Below are positions 8,904 through 17,877 of a DNA stretch of 64,000 bases, in pieces. Position numbers and translations under genes: made by a program. Location: positions 11,699 through 75,698 of the forward strand of contig JAVBMA010000065.1 in the NCBI GenBank assembly GCA_031553005.1, in the 5' to 3' direction. Origin of the DNA: RGIG9379 sp031553005 (GTDB lineage Bacteria; Bacteroidota; Bacteroidia; Bacteroidales; Paludibacteraceae). Position 1 is the stretch's first letter. The number at the start of each line of letters is the position of its first letter. The notes under the pieces are model-generated. The model did not search any database, was not told the origin of the DNA, and worked only from the letters and a program-made list of their open reading frames with translations.

Positions 8904-10220
8904 TTAAAACAACTTTTCGTTTAAAGCATTTAATGCTTTTATTTTATCATTCGAATGAATAAGGAATGAAATATTATGTACGCTTCCTCCATACGAAATC
9001 ATCCGGATAGGAATATCTTTTAAAGCATCAACTACTTTCGCCTGAAATCCTACGTTTTCGTCGGGAAGGTCTCCTACAATACATATAATCACCATGTTTT
9101 TGTGGACCGTGACGGTTCCGAATTTTTTTAAATCGTCAACAATCTCTTCCAAATGTTTGTTGTTGTCGATAGTTACCGAAACGCCCACTTCGGAAGTGGT
9201 AATCATATCGATGGATGTTTTGTATCCTTCGAATATCTCAAATACCCTGCGCAAGAAACCGTGAGCGAAGAGCATTCGTCCCGATTTTATTTTAATAGCC
9301 GTAATACCTTCTTTTGCGGCAACAGCTTCAATCTTTTTAGGAATAAAATCTGTTGAGATTAATGTTCCGTATGCTTCGGGTTGCAGTATGTTTAGTAACC
9401 TGACGGGTATATTGGCTAATTTTGCCGGAAGTATACTGGTCGGGTATAGGATTTTATTTCCAAAATAGGAGAGTTCCGCAGCTTCGTCAAAACTCAGTTT
9501 GGCAACCGGTTTTGCATCCTTGATAACCTGCGGGTCGATATTATACATTCCGCCCATATCTGTCCATATCTGAATTTCGCTGGCTTGCATCGCTGCTCCG
9601 ATAAGGGATGCCGTATAGTCGCTGCCACCTTGTTTCAGGTTGTCGATTTCATTGTATGCATTTCTGCAAATGAATCCTTGCGTGATATATAAATCGGCAT
9701 TTCCGGCTGTCTCCAACTCTTTTGTCAAATTCTCTTTTATGAAGTAGGAATCGGGTTCTTCATTTTTATCAATGCGCATAAATTCCAAAGCCGGAATAAG
9801 TTTGGCGTTTACACCTTTCGTTTGCAGGTATTCAGTGAAAAGGTAACTAAGCAGCAATTCGCCTTGGGCAACAATTTTTTTCTCTTCGAAAAGCGTAAAA
9901 ATATCTTTCGAAAAAGAGCGTATCTCGTCAAAACGTTTTGTTAGCTCAATAACCGCTTCGCTTTGGATTTTTGCATCCGGATAGAGCTCTTTTGCTATAT
10001 TCAGATAGGTCTGTTCCAATGAATTGGTCAACTCTTTTGCCCCATCGGGATTTTTTTTATACAGATAATCGGCTATCTCTGCCAACGTATCGGTCGTTCC
10101 CCGCATAGCAGATAATACAACTATGTTTTTTTCTCCTTTAGCAGAAGAAACTAATTCGGCAACATTTTTAATCCCTTGGGCGGAGGCTACCGTAGAGCTT
10201 CCAAATTTTATTATTTTCAT
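8904..10220 (-). CDS. lysC: Monofunctional aspartate kinase
   Basis: Phosphorylates aspartate at the entry to the lysine/threonine/methionine pathway. 438 residues: amino-acid kinase domain (about 1-290) with KFGSSTV at the N-terminus and QGFICRN, GGSDYTASLIG and WTDMGGMYNIDP further on, then two ACT domains (about 300-438) expected to mediate feedback inhibition. Most aspartate kinases read KFGGTS at the first motif, so SST is a mild variant. Located 73 bp upstream of lysA. Divergent from the GH44 gene. Confident. Confidence 0.95.
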   Translation of the reverse strand: MKIIKFGSSTVASAQGIKNVAELVSSAKGEKNIVVLSAMRGTTDTLAEIADYLYKKNPDGAKELTNSLEQTYLNIAKELYPDAKIQSEAVIELTKRFDEIRSFSKDIFTLFEEKKIVAQGELLLSYLFTEYLQTKGVNAKLIPALEFMRIDKNEEPDSYFIKENLTKELETAGNADLYITQGFICRNAYNEIDNLKQGGSDYTASLIGAAMQASEIQIWTDMGGMYNIDPQVIKDAKPVAKLSFDEAAELSYFGNKILYPTSILPAKLANIPVRLLNILQPEAYGTLISTDFIPKKIEAVAAKEGITAIKIKSGRMLFAHGFLRRVFEIFEGYKTSIDMITTSEVGVSVTIDNNKHLEEIVDDLKKFGTVTVHKNMVIICIVGDLPDENVGFQAKVVDALKDIPIRMISYGGSVHNISFLIHSNDKIKALNALNEKLF

Positions 10221-10554
10221 ACGTAAAACAATGATTTACATAAATATTTCATATATACTTAAATCAATGCAAAAGTTAATAAAGCATGGAAGAACCGAAT
10301 AATCCCAATGTTTAATTCCCTGCATCAAAATTATATTTTTATATTTTGTCCTGACGGATATTTAATTTTCATTTTCTCTTTCCGGAATGCTGATTACAAT
10401 TTATACGGAATACCCGTTTAAATTTTTCGATTTGCAATCCATCGGGACAAAACGCCTATTAAATAATAACGGGGCAAAGTTAAGAAATTCGATAAATAAA
10501 TTATATTTGTAAAATATAAAACGATAATTTTTTGCCAATTAAATCTTTTAGCCC
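10221..10554. promoter_or_regulatory. Divergent intergenic region between lysC and the GH44 gene
   Basis: 334 nt with no ORF. A TATATTTG box at 10502-10509 fits a -7 element for the rightward glycosidase gene. Toward lysC the minus strand carries a TAACTTTTGC stretch near 10268-10280, a near-match to the -7 box. No operator or riboswitch was recognised. Confidence 0.4.
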
Positions 10555-12438
10555 GTGAAAACACTTTATACAATTCTGGCGCTTTGTTTTTTTGTAGCCT
10601 TGGCGGATGCCCAAGTAGAGATTAAGGTTGACCCGACCAAAGAAATCAAAGAGATATCACCCTACATTTACGGTAGAAATAATAATTTATCGGATGACCC
10701 TGCTAAACCATTGTCGGACAGTCAGTGGCAACTGTATAAGGATGCGGGACTTACGTTTTTCAGGGAGTCGGGTGGAAATAATTCCACGAAATATAACTGG
10801 AGGCGTAAATTGTCGAGCCATCCCGATTGGTATAATAATGTATATGCCCACGATTGGGATTATGCCGCCGTTTCGCTTCAGGAAAATATGCCGGAAGTGA
10901 AAGGAATGTGGTCATTCCAATTGTTAGGTTATGTAGCAAAAACAAATGCTGCCAATTTTCCCGATTGGGATTACCAACAGGCAGGCAATGAACCTCGCCC
11001 GCACGAAAACTGGTGTGGCGGAGGCGATTATACCCAATATCTTGAGGAGTGGCCAGCCGATTCGACTACCGGAATTCTGGAGCATTGGTTTGATGAGCTC
11101 GGCTTGAATAAAGAGCAATTCCAATATTGGAACATGGATAACGAACCCGAAGTTTGGAACGGCACGCACGATGATGTTGTGCCCGACGGTATTACGCCTG
11201 AAGAGTATATTGCGAAATATGTAGCGGTGGCGGTTTCGGCGCGTATGGCTTTTCCCGGAATCAAGATTGTAGGCCCTGTATTTAATAATGAGTGGCAATG
11301 GTACAACTGGCAAAATAACTATGAACTCAAAAATGCAGAAGGAAAAAGATGCAGTTGGGTAGAGTATTTTATAATGCGTATTGCAGAAGAACAGGAGCGG
11401 ACAGGTTTACGTTTGGTGGATGTGCTTGATTTTCATTTTTATCCTGAGTTCGGTTCGGGCGATGATGTGCGGGGAACCACGCTGCAATTGCACCGCATAT
11501 TTTATGATACGAATTATGAATATCCATTGGGGAATGGGGTAAAGATATTGGACAACACTCAAAGCGATTGGAACAAGAGAAGCAAAAAAGAGTATATCTG
11601 GAAACGTGCGAATGATTATTTGAATAAATACATGGGCGAGAATCATGGTGTTACGATGGGATTGTCCGAGGTGGGAAATTTTTATGATGGCGACCCGAAT
11701 GTAATAGCTGCAAGTTATGCTTCGTTCTTGGGAACTTTTGCCGAAAACAATGTGGAAATTTTTTCTACATGGACAGAATATACCGGACAGTGGGAGGTAA
11801 TGCATTTATTCAGCCGTTATGCGGGAACTACGAGTGTAACATCTACATCGTCGCTTGATTCGTTAGTATCAGCTTATTCTTCTGTTAATGCAACAAAAGA
11901 TACTTTGACCATTATTTTAGTAAACAGGGATGTCGATAATAGCCGTGCCGTTTCGGCATCATTACAAAATGCGACAACAGAGAAAACGGAGGTCTCTTTT
12001 TACCGTCTAAGCAATCTTCCTAAGAATCAGGAAACATTCATTTCAAAAGATAATAATGCATTGGAAAAAGGCTCGGTGGAGATAAGCAACAAGGATTATT
12101 TTTCGATGACTTTGCCTAAGTTGTCGGTTACGGCGGTTCAGGTTCCCCTGCAATCGCCTGTCGGCAATCGAGATTTGCAGAATAATAATAAAACTACTTT
12201 CGATTTATTTCCAAATCCTGCCACTTCTCAAACCAAAGTGGTAGCCGAAGGATTTTCAGGCGATGTTACTATTACTGTAACGGATATGTTGGCACGAACA
12301 CTGAAAACAATTCAGGCAAATTCAGTTGGAGGAAAAGTCGAGATAACCATCGACCTGAGTGCATTTGAAAACGGAGTCTATTTTGTAAAAATCCAAAACA
12401 GCAACCTGACCAAAATCCGGAAACTAATAATAAAATAA
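10555..12438 (+). CDS. Secreted GH44-type glycoside hydrolase with T9SS sorting domain
   Basis: 627 residues from a GTG at 10555. Signal peptide about 1-20 (ends ADAQ). The catalytic domain (about 21-420) has the GH44 hallmark WNMDNEPEVW with the proposed acid/base E197, and LSEVG with E372 in the position of the nucleophile. Known GH44 enzymes are endoglucanases, xyloglucanases or mannanases. A beta-sandwich region follows (about 430-535). Residues about 549-627 form a type A T9SS C-terminal domain (FDLFPNPA ... KIRKLIIK), so the enzyme should cross the outer membrane and be surface-anchored or released. It is a single gene with its own hairpin at 12453, not in a SusC/D locus. Family call is by motif; substrate is not determined. 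Confidence 0.8.
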   Translation: MKTLYTILALCFFVALADAQVEIKVDPTKEIKEISPYIYGRNNNLSDDPAKPLSDSQWQLYKDAGLTFFRESGGNNSTKYNWRRKLSSHPDWYNNVYAHDWDYAAVSLQENMPEVKGMWSFQLLGYVAKTNAANFPDWDYQQAGNEPRPHENWCGGGDYTQYLEEWPADSTTGILEHWFDELGLNKEQFQYWNMDNEPEVWNGTHDDVVPDGITPEEYIAKYVAVAVSARMAFPGIKIVGPVFNNEWQWYNWQNNYELKNAEGKRCSWVEYFIMRIAEEQERTGLRLVDVLDFHFYPEFGSGDDVRGTTLQLHRIFYDTNYEYPLGNGVKILDNTQSDWNKRSKKEYIWKRANDYLNKYMGENHGVTMGLSEVGNFYDGDPNVIAASYASFLGTFAENNVEIFSTWTEYTGQWEVMHLFSRYAGTTSVTSTSSLDSLVSAYSSVNATKDTLTIILVNRDVDNSRAVSASLQNATTEKTEVSFYRLSNLPKNQETFISKDNNALEKGSVEISNKDYFSMTLPKLSVTAVQVPLQSPVGNRDLQNNNKTTFDLFPNPATSQTKVVAEGFSGDVTITVTDMLARTLKTIQANSVGGKVEITIDLSAFENGVYFVKIQNSNLTKIRKLIIK

Positions 12439-12452
12439 GGTAAAATGTGCTA

Positions 12453-12485
12453 ATTGGGAGGGCGACTCCAAGTCGCCCTCCCAAT
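12453..12485. terminator. GC-rich hairpin between convergent GH44 and PHP genes
   Basis: ATTGGGAGGGCGACT pairs perfectly with its complement across a CCA loop. It lies 15 nt after the GH44 stop and 11 nt after the end of the convergent PHP gene, and is suited to be a bidirectional terminator. It shares the GCGACT/AGTCGC core with two other hairpins in the window. Confidence 0.65.
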
Positions 12486-12495
12486 GTTTACCCTT

Positions 12496-13341
12496 TCACC
12501 TTTCACCTTTCAATTCGACTTCCTCCCAGCAGCCATTTTTTATAGCCATCACAGATTTAAACCCGTTTTCCTGCAATAATTTATATATTTCAGGAAAGCC
12601 GTCGGTTATTTTGTCCGGATAGTGGCAATCGGAGTTGACTGTAATTGGAATATTTAATTGGCGTAACCGCTTTAAGTAGCGGACATCGGGAAAAATAATC
12701 CCTTTGTCGTAGAATGATTTGGTATTAATCTCTACAATAATCCCTTTTTCAGCCAGTAATAGAAATGTTTCCTGAATCAGGTCGTCATACCATTTGTCCG
12801 ACATATTGAATTTCGGTATTTTTCTTCCATTCAGGGCTATTTTGTCCATGTGCCCTATGATGTCAAACCCTCCCGATTCAATCATTTCGCAACTATACAG
12901 ATAAAATGTTTTAGTGGCGGAAAAAATATCTCCCGAAAAAATGGTATCCAATCCTTTTTTGAAAACGTCAAGGCTTCCGTCTATATTCCAAAACTGACCG
13001 TCCTGAAATTGATTCAGATGATGAATCGAACTAATCAGAAAATCCCATTTGCGGCTTTGAATAGCTTCATCCTTCACGCTTGTAATTCCCGGAATATAAT
13101 CGACTTCGAGACCAAGGTAAATCTCTATTTCGGATTTGTATTTTTCCCGTAAGCGTAAAAACTCCTGCCGGTATTCGTCCAAATCTTCACTCTTCATAGA
13201 CCAGTTGTTGGGAAATGGGACAGGAGAGTGGCTGGAAATACCGTAGTATTTCAGTTTTTTTGCAATGGCGAATTGGATAAAAGTCTCCATCGAGGCTCTA
13301 CCATCACAAAATGAACAATGACTATGAAAATTACTTTGCAT
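12496..13341 (-). CDS. PHP-domain histidinol-phosphatase (HisJ/HisK type)
   Basis: 281 residues. The metal-binding PHP motif NFHSHCSFCDG is at the N-terminus. YGISSHSPV, LGLEVDYIPG, DIIGHMDKIA and VNSDCHYPDKI supply the remaining metal ligands. The closest named role is L-histidinol-phosphate to histidinol in histidine synthesis. No other his gene is nearby, so an alternative phosphoesterase function is possible. The C-terminal KGER and stop codon fall in a GAAAGGTGA repeat. Confidence 0.8.
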   Translation of the reverse strand: MQSNFHSHCSFCDGRASMETFIQFAIAKKLKYYGISSHSPVPFPNNWSMKSEDLDEYRQEFLRLREKYKSEIEIYLGLEVDYIPGITSVKDEAIQSRKWDFLISSIHHLNQFQDGQFWNIDGSLDVFKKGLDTIFSGDIFSATKTFYLYSCEMIESGGFDIIGHMDKIALNGRKIPKFNMSDKWYDDLIQETFLLLAEKGIIVEINTKSFYDKGIIFPDVRYLKRLRQLNIPITVNSDCHYPDKITDGFPEIYKLLQENGFKSVMAIKNGCWEEVELKGER

Positions 13342-13468
13342 TATTTTTTATGTACCGAATCGTTTTTTGCCTGCTTTGCAATTCTGAGTAACGTTTGGTT
13401 TCTTTAGAATAGAGTTATTTTAACGAGAGTTTTATATAATAAGTATGTTTTCAAAATTAGTTTATACT

Positions 13469-13532
13469 ATTAAGTAGTTACAAGCTATTAGTTACAAGTT
13501 ACCGGTCTGTTAATGAGGCAACAAACATCTAA
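13469..13532 (+). repeat. Dispersed repeat H, copy 2
   Basis: About 64 nt nearly identical (roughly 90%) to 23806-23870, including the run TAAGTAGTTACAAG and a second GTTACAAGTTACC. Both copies lie just 5' of a minus-strand gene. A third copy is inverted at 3617-3710. Confidence 0.65.
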
Positions 13533-13562
13533 ATAACATTATTTAAAAACAATATTGTTTAA

Positions 13563-13721
13563 TTAAGCCCTTTCAGGCGATATATACCAGCGTAGGACAA
13601 CGTCCTACGATTTGAAAAAGAAATGAACAACGCCCCGTTAGGGCAATATCAGGGAGAATTGTTAATGTTTCCTTTCAGGGCGTTGCCCTGTGCTGGGATA
13701 TTAAAGGTTTTCAGCCTTAAC
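13563..13721 (+). repeat. Dispersed hairpin-rich element I, copy 1
   Basis: The ends are TTAAGCCCTTTCAGG and TTTTCAGCCTTAAC. Inside are CGTAGGACAACGTCCTACG and a CAGGGCGTTGCCCTG hairpin. The reverse complement of 17300-17493 matches it from end to end apart from an extra block in the middle. No plausible protein is encoded. With repeat H it fills the 390-nt gap before the PHP gene. Confidence 0.7.
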
Positions 13722-13730
13722 TTTCACCTT

Positions 13731-14189
13731 TCACCTTCTTTTGTCAATTTCATCCCCAAGCTTGTCCAACCATTCGCCAAAACGGAGGACAAAATTTTTC
13801 GGTTTCTGTGGGTTACGCATTTTCCTTTGCGGATAATCGTAATTTTCTTCTTCTGGCAATCCTTTTATATTGCGGTATATTTTGCTCCAATCGAGCAATC
13901 CTCCGACATTGCGGTCGTCAATAAACATGTCGGCATTCAGTTTTCGAGGGTCGCTGTTCTCTTCTTCCGGATAGTTTTTGTTGGCGGCATAAAATTCCAG
14001 TCCTCTTTCTCGGCAATACTGGAGCGCATCTTCTAATAAGTCGCCCGTACGAACAGTCCACAGAATAAGCAAGTGATGTTCTTCCTGCTGTATACGCTTC
14101 AATACGTCGATTGCAAATGGAATCTCTTTTCCGATTTTCGGATATTCGTGTGTGACGATTGTTCCGTCAAAGTCTACTGCAATTATCAT
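13731..14189 (-). CDS. HAD-like hydrolase, BT0820 family
   Basis: 152 residues. It starts MIIAVDFDGT with the HAD nucleophile D6 and D8; LWTVRTGD supplies motif II and FIDDRN motif III. This size and layout match a small family of Bacteroidota HAD proteins for which a Bacteroides structure exists but no substrate is established. It is the last gene of a leftward run with recR and a membrane protein (10-nt gap). Its TGA stop lies inside a GAAGGTGAAAGG repeat. Confidence 0.75.
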   Translation of the reverse strand: MIIAVDFDGTIVTHEYPKIGKEIPFAIDVLKRIQQEEHHLLILWTVRTGDLLEDALQYCRERGLEFYAANKNYPEEENSDPRKLNADMFIDDRNVGGLLDWSKIYRNIKGLPEEENYDYPQRKMRNPQKPKNFVLRFGEWLDKLGDEIDKRR

Positions 14190-14199
14190 AATTCAATTA

Positions 14200-14643
14200 T
14201 TATTCTTTTGATAAAATATTAAAGATTTCCGTTTTGTTTGGCCGGCAAAAAAAGAGAAGAATCATAAAGATAATCCCGCAACAAAAAAGAGAAGAGGTAT
14301 TCCGCGTGAAAGAATAGACTGCAATATTGAGCAAAAATGCGATATCTATCACTACTAACCGGATGACAAACCATTTGTGTATGAGGGCTACTCTTTGTTC
14401 CGTCTCGCCGGGCAAAGTTACGGATACTAATTTTTTGTGATACATTTTAAGCGCAAGGGGAATAGAGCATAGCAGCACCAGAATGGCGGTCGATTGAAGG
14501 TTTATACCTGTTTGAGCATCTATGTAATCGTGGGGTATGACCGATAATTGAAGGATTCCCAGCAATACCGACGAAAGGAAAACGCTCCAAAAGAGTATAT
14601 TCAGTTGCCGATTTAATTGTATTGTTTTTTCTTCCATCTGCAT
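14200..14643 (-). CDS. Small membrane protein, unknown function
   Basis: 147 residues with four predicted membrane segments: about 15-35, 48-63, 88-108 and 114-132 (IIFMILLFFC). A short basic loop connects helices 2 and 3. It begins at the nucleotide after the recR stop codon, implying translational coupling, and ends 10 nt before the HAD gene. A second ATG two codons downstream (MEEKTIQ) is equally good. No family recognised. Confidence 0.6.
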   Translation of the reverse strand: MQMEEKTIQLNRQLNILFWSVFLSSVLLGILQLSVIPHDYIDAQTGINLQSTAILVLLCSIPLALKMYHKKLVSVTLPGETEQRVALIHKWFVIRLVVIDIAFLLNIAVYSFTRNTSSLFCCGIIFMILLFFCRPNKTEIFNILSKE

Positions 14644-15273
14644 TTACCTTGTCTTTAATGAATCCTGAAAAGGGGTGCGGTTCAGAATAGAACGGCCTAA
14701 TGTAATTTCGTCGGCATATTCCAATTCGTCACCAATGGCAATTCCTCTTGCGATAGTGGTAACGGAGACACCGCTATCTGCTAATTTTTTATATATGTAA
14801 AAGTTGGTTGTATCGCCTTCCATTGTGGGACTGAGTGCCAGAATAACTTCTTTAACCGAGCCCGATTCAACCCTTTCTATTAAGCTTTTTATGTTCAGGT
14901 CGGAGGGCGAAATACCGTCCATCGGCGAAATAATGCCTCCCAGCACATGATAGAGCCCTTTGAATTGCTGCGTATTTTCGACAGACAATACGTCTTTGAT
15001 GTTTTCAACAACGCAGATTGAACTTGCATCTCTTCTTTTATCCGAACAAATACGGCATGTATCCGTATCGGATATATTATGGCATACCTGACAGTATTTT
15101 ATCTCTTTCCGTAAAGAAATAAAAGCATTTCCAAAACTTTCAACCTCTTCTTCGCTTTGACGAAGCAGGTATAAAACCAATCGTAATGCGCTTTTTCGTC
15201 CGATTCCGGGAAGTTTTGCAAATTCATTTACCGCATTTTCCAGTAATGCAGACGAAAACCGGTTCTCACTCAT
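14644..15273 (-). CDS. recR: Recombination protein RecR
   Basis: 209 residues. Helix-hairpin-helix region KLPGIGRKSALRL (about 20-33), a C4 zinc finger with C61, C64, C73 and C76, then a Toprim domain containing the VVENIKD and LSPTMEGDTT motifs. RecR forms a ring clamp that acts with RecF/RecO in RecA loading at gaps. First gene of a three-gene leftward unit. Confident. Confidence 0.96.
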   Translation of the reverse strand: MSENRFSSALLENAVNEFAKLPGIGRKSALRLVLYLLRQSEEEVESFGNAFISLRKEIKYCQVCHNISDTDTCRICSDKRRDASSICVVENIKDVLSVENTQQFKGLYHVLGGIISPMDGISPSDLNIKSLIERVESGSVKEVILALSPTMEGDTTNFYIYKKLADSGVSVTTIARGIAIGDELEYADEITLGRSILNRTPFQDSLKTR

Positions 15274-15355
15274 TAACTTAACTTTTCTTATTATTTATGC
15301 GAATATTTTATTTGAAAAATAAAATATATCTTATTCGTATGTTGATAACTTATAA

Positions 15356-15730
15356 TTAATGCGATGCAATTATACTATCTACCACAAAAACACTCATTCC
15401 CCTCCAAGGAAGCGGAGCCAGGTATTCTTTGTAATGTAAATCCAGTTCTTTTCCACTCAGTAGTTCCAATTCCTTGGCAACATTGCGGTCGGCTACCGAG
15501 AAAATAAATTCGTTGGATTGCACCATTCCACCCTGACCACCTTTGAGTCCTGTCTGAATCAGTTTTCCTTCGTATGTTTTAAAGATATAACCTTTATAGA
15601 CAATGTAATTCATTTGTCCGCTTTTTACGCCTTCTCCGAAAACGAAGTAAAAGCGGACGTAGAAAAAGATAGCAAATCCTACAAGCAGGACAATAATCGT
15701 TCCGGTAATCCATTTAGTTTTTGTCGTCAT
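15356..15730 (-). CDS. Conserved single-pass membrane protein, unknown function
   Basis: 124 residues: one N-terminal membrane segment (about 8-28), then a small extracytoplasmic domain with MNYIVYKGYIFKTYEGKL and SNEFIFSVADRNVAKEL. Similar short proteins in Bacteroidales are often mislabelled 6-phosphogluconate dehydrogenase; there is no dehydrogenase domain here. The position upstream of recR on the same strand with an 82-nt gap gives no functional clue. Confidence 0.6.
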   Translation of the reverse strand: MTTKTKWITGTIIVLLVGFAIFFYVRFYFVFGEGVKSGQMNYIVYKGYIFKTYEGKLIQTGLKGGQGGMVQSNEFIFSVADRNVAKELELLSGKELDLHYKEYLAPLPWRGMSVFVVDSIIASH

Positions 15731-15848
15731 AGTTTTATTTGTTTTGTTTTCTAAAATCTTTTCGTAAAGACTTTAAAAAGTGAGGTTTAATATTTTATAT
15801 ATTTAAAATTTTTATGTTCTGACTTTTAGAATAAGCGTTTTAAAGTAT

Positions 15849-16295
15849 TCACAATACACATTCCGGGATTTCTTCCAAAAAGGTATAACGCTGGTTATTG
15901 TAATCTATTTGGCAACAGTAGTGCTCTATTCCGTTCGAAACAATCACGTAATTTACTTTTAAAGCAAAATTGTACATGGCAATTTGGTCGAATGTCTCCT
16001 GTGTTATACAAACATGGGGAGCTTTATACTCTATAATCATTTCCGGAAGCCCTTCTTTGTTATAAATAACGGTGTCACAACGTTTTCTCATCCGGTTAAT
16101 TTCTACCATTGCTTCGTTAACGATAAGGGATGCCGGGTATTTCTTTTCAGATATCAAAAATTCAACCAGATGTTGCCGTACCCATTCTTCGGGAGTCAAA
16201 GCCACGTATTTTTTCCGGCACCGGTCGAAAATCACCTTTTTTCCCTCTATTTCTTTTACTTTAAATGAGTATTTCGGCAAATTAAGTTCTAACAT
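15849..16295 (-). CDS. Stand-alone HsdR N-terminal (PD-(D/E)XK-like) domain protein
   Basis: 148 residues from the ATG at 16295 (MLELNLPKYSF). An upstream start at 16319 would overlap a TACTTTTG promoter box at about 16313-16322, so it is rejected. The region RCDTVIYNKEGLPEMIIEYKAP has the D-x(n)-EYK layout of the type I restriction R-subunit nuclease core. No helicase, HsdM or HsdS is nearby. Orphan proteins of this kind recur beside holA in Bacteroidota, so a restriction role is unlikely. Function unknown. Confidence 0.7.
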   Translation of the reverse strand: MLELNLPKYSFKVKEIEGKKVIFDRCRKKYVALTPEEWVRQHLVEFLISEKKYPASLIVNEAMVEINRMRKRCDTVIYNKEGLPEMIIEYKAPHVCITQETFDQIAMYNFALKVNYVIVSNGIEHYCCQIDYNNQRYTFLEEIPECVL

Positions 16296-16457
16296 TTTGC
16301 TATCTTTGTAGAAATACAAAAGTATAAAATTCGGGACGAAAATAGTTCTTTTATCTATATTAAATTGAGAAAAAAACCGTTTTTAATAGTAGGTGTCCGG
16401 ATTTTCAGAGTACTCATAGATAATAGTGTATCGGATACCTGAAAAATATTGTAAAGG

Positions 16458-17231
16458 ATGAAAACAAAAAAAGAGATTGTAGAAAATTGGTTGCCGAGAT
16501 ATACCAAACGCCCGTTGGCGGATTTCACCAAATACATTTTGCTGACTAATTTCAATAATTACATAGAAATGTTTGCCAAGCAGTATAATGCTCCCATATA
16601 CGGTAAAGACGGGAATATGTGCAGTGTATCGGCAAACGGGATTACTATGATTAATTTTGGAATGGGTAGTGCAAATGCGGCTATTATAATGGATTTGTTG
16701 AGTGCTATCCAACCGAAAGCAGTTGTTTTTCTCGGAAAATGCGGAGGGTTGAAGTCGAATAATTCGTTAGGCGATTTTATTTTGCCTTCGGCTGCCATTC
16801 GTGGCGATGGGACTTCTAATGATTACCTGCCACCCGAAGTTCCTGCCTTGCCCGCTTTTTTTATTCAAAGAGCCTTGTCTTCCAATTTGCGTAATTTAGG
16901 ACATGACTATTCGTCGGGGGTGGTTTATACTACCAACCGGAGGGTTTGGGAGCATGACCTGGAGTTTAAGCGATTTCTGAAAAAGACCCGCTCTATGGCG
17001 GTGGATATGGAGACTGCTACTCTTTTCACTGTGGGATATGCCAATTATATTCCGATTGGGGCTCTCTTGTTAGTTTCAGACCAGCCCATGATTTCGACAG
17101 GAGTAAAAACGGAGGAGAGTGATAAGTTGGTAACGAAGAATTTCGTAAAAGACCATATTCAGGTTGGAATAAAGACGTTAGAAACAATTATGAACAACGG
17201 CACTCCTATGAGGCATTTGAAAATAGAGTAA
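16458..17231 (+). CDS. amn: AMP nucleosidase, short Bacteroidota form
   Basis: 257 residues. A nucleoside phosphorylase fold with FGMGSANAAIIMDLL, FLGKCGGLK and MAVDMETATLF, the last being the purine/ribose-binding Met-Glu segment. AMP nucleosidase splits AMP into adenine and ribose 5-phosphate. Lacks the N-terminal domain of the ~480-residue proteobacterial Amn. A more general purine nucleosidase activity cannot be ruled out. Monocistronic, divergent from the HsdR_N gene. Confidence 0.85.
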   Translation: MKTKKEIVENWLPRYTKRPLADFTKYILLTNFNNYIEMFAKQYNAPIYGKDGNMCSVSANGITMINFGMGSANAAIIMDLLSAIQPKAVVFLGKCGGLKSNNSLGDFILPSAAIRGDGTSNDYLPPEVPALPAFFIQRALSSNLRNLGHDYSSGVVYTTNRRVWEHDLEFKRFLKKTRSMAVDMETATLFTVGYANYIPIGALLLVSDQPMISTGVKTEESDKLVTKNFVKDHIQVGIKTLETIMNNGTPMRHLKIE

Positions 17232-17299
17232 CCTCACTTTCCCGGAGAGAGTCGAAAGTTTTCTGGTATTGATTTAAGTTTATAGATCAATGTCGTTTA

Positions 17300-17493
17300 G
17301 TTAAGGCTGAAAGCCTTTAATATCCCAGCCCAGGGCAACGCCCTGTGTATTGGTAACGGTATTAACAGTGCCCTGAAAGGGCAATATCAAGGTGCAAATT
17401 GTTAATATTGCCCTTTCAGGGTGCTGTTGATTTGTTTTTCAAATCGTAGGACGTTGTCCTACGCTGGTATATGTCGCCCTTTCAGGGCTTAAC
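17300..17493 (-). repeat. Dispersed hairpin-rich element I, copy 2 (inverted to copy 1)
   Basis: Reads as the reverse complement of 13563-13721 with an additional block of about 35 nt in the middle holding two more CCCTGAAAGGGC-type palindromes. The ends and the CGTAGGACGTTGTCCTACG hairpin are retained. A short AT-rich stretch with a GCAAAGTAGCAAAGC segment follows, resembling the interior of the element at 33981. Confidence 0.7.
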
Positions 17494-17708
17494 AAAACGA
17501 CATTCGTTTATAAATTGTAACTTCTTATCATTGAATTGAAAACTTTGCGTCTTTCCGTATTTCGTGACTTCTCGTTAAACAGGAAAAGCGTTTGCGCTTA
17601 ATTTTAAAATGCAAAGTAGCAAAGCATTTTCGAAACATTTTCTTCGGCGTTCAATATGATTTTCTATAAAAGTATAGAAAATATAGAAATGGAAAATTTT
17701 CTATATTG

Positions 17709-17830
17709 GTAAGATTTAATGATATATTTAGACAAGTTGACAAGTAAACAAGAATAAGAATGACTTGTTTACTTTGTCTACTCGTCAACTTGTTTACTAA
17801 AAACATAACAATAAATTCTTTATAAAACTT
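17709..17830 (+). repeat. Dispersed repeat G, copy 1, upstream of holA
   Basis: The reverse complement of 35033-35158 matches it closely: a GATTTAATGATATATTTAG end, an interior of alternating GTTTACT/GTCTACT palindromic words, and an identical ACATAACAATAAATTC right end. In both copies this right end points into the start of the downstream gene (48 nt before the holA ATG here). Confidence 0.7.
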
Positions 17831-17832
17831 AA

Positions 17833-17840
17833 TATATTTG
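17833..17840 (+). promoter_or_regulatory. -7 box of holA
   Basis: TATATTTG fits TAnnTTTG and lies 37 nt before the holA ATG, immediately after repeat G. No clear -33 TTTG was found. Confidence 0.5.
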
Positions 17841-17877
17841 CATTAGTACTTAACTTTGCAATTCATAATTGAGATTA

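Noticed and set aside
16296..16319. Upstream ATG extending the HsdR_N protein by 8 residues
   Set aside because: It would overlap a TACTTTTG promoter box; the ATG at 16295 begins the conserved sequence.
15849..16319. Restriction-modification system
   Set aside because: No methylase, specificity subunit or helicase domain is present; only the HsdR N-terminal domain.
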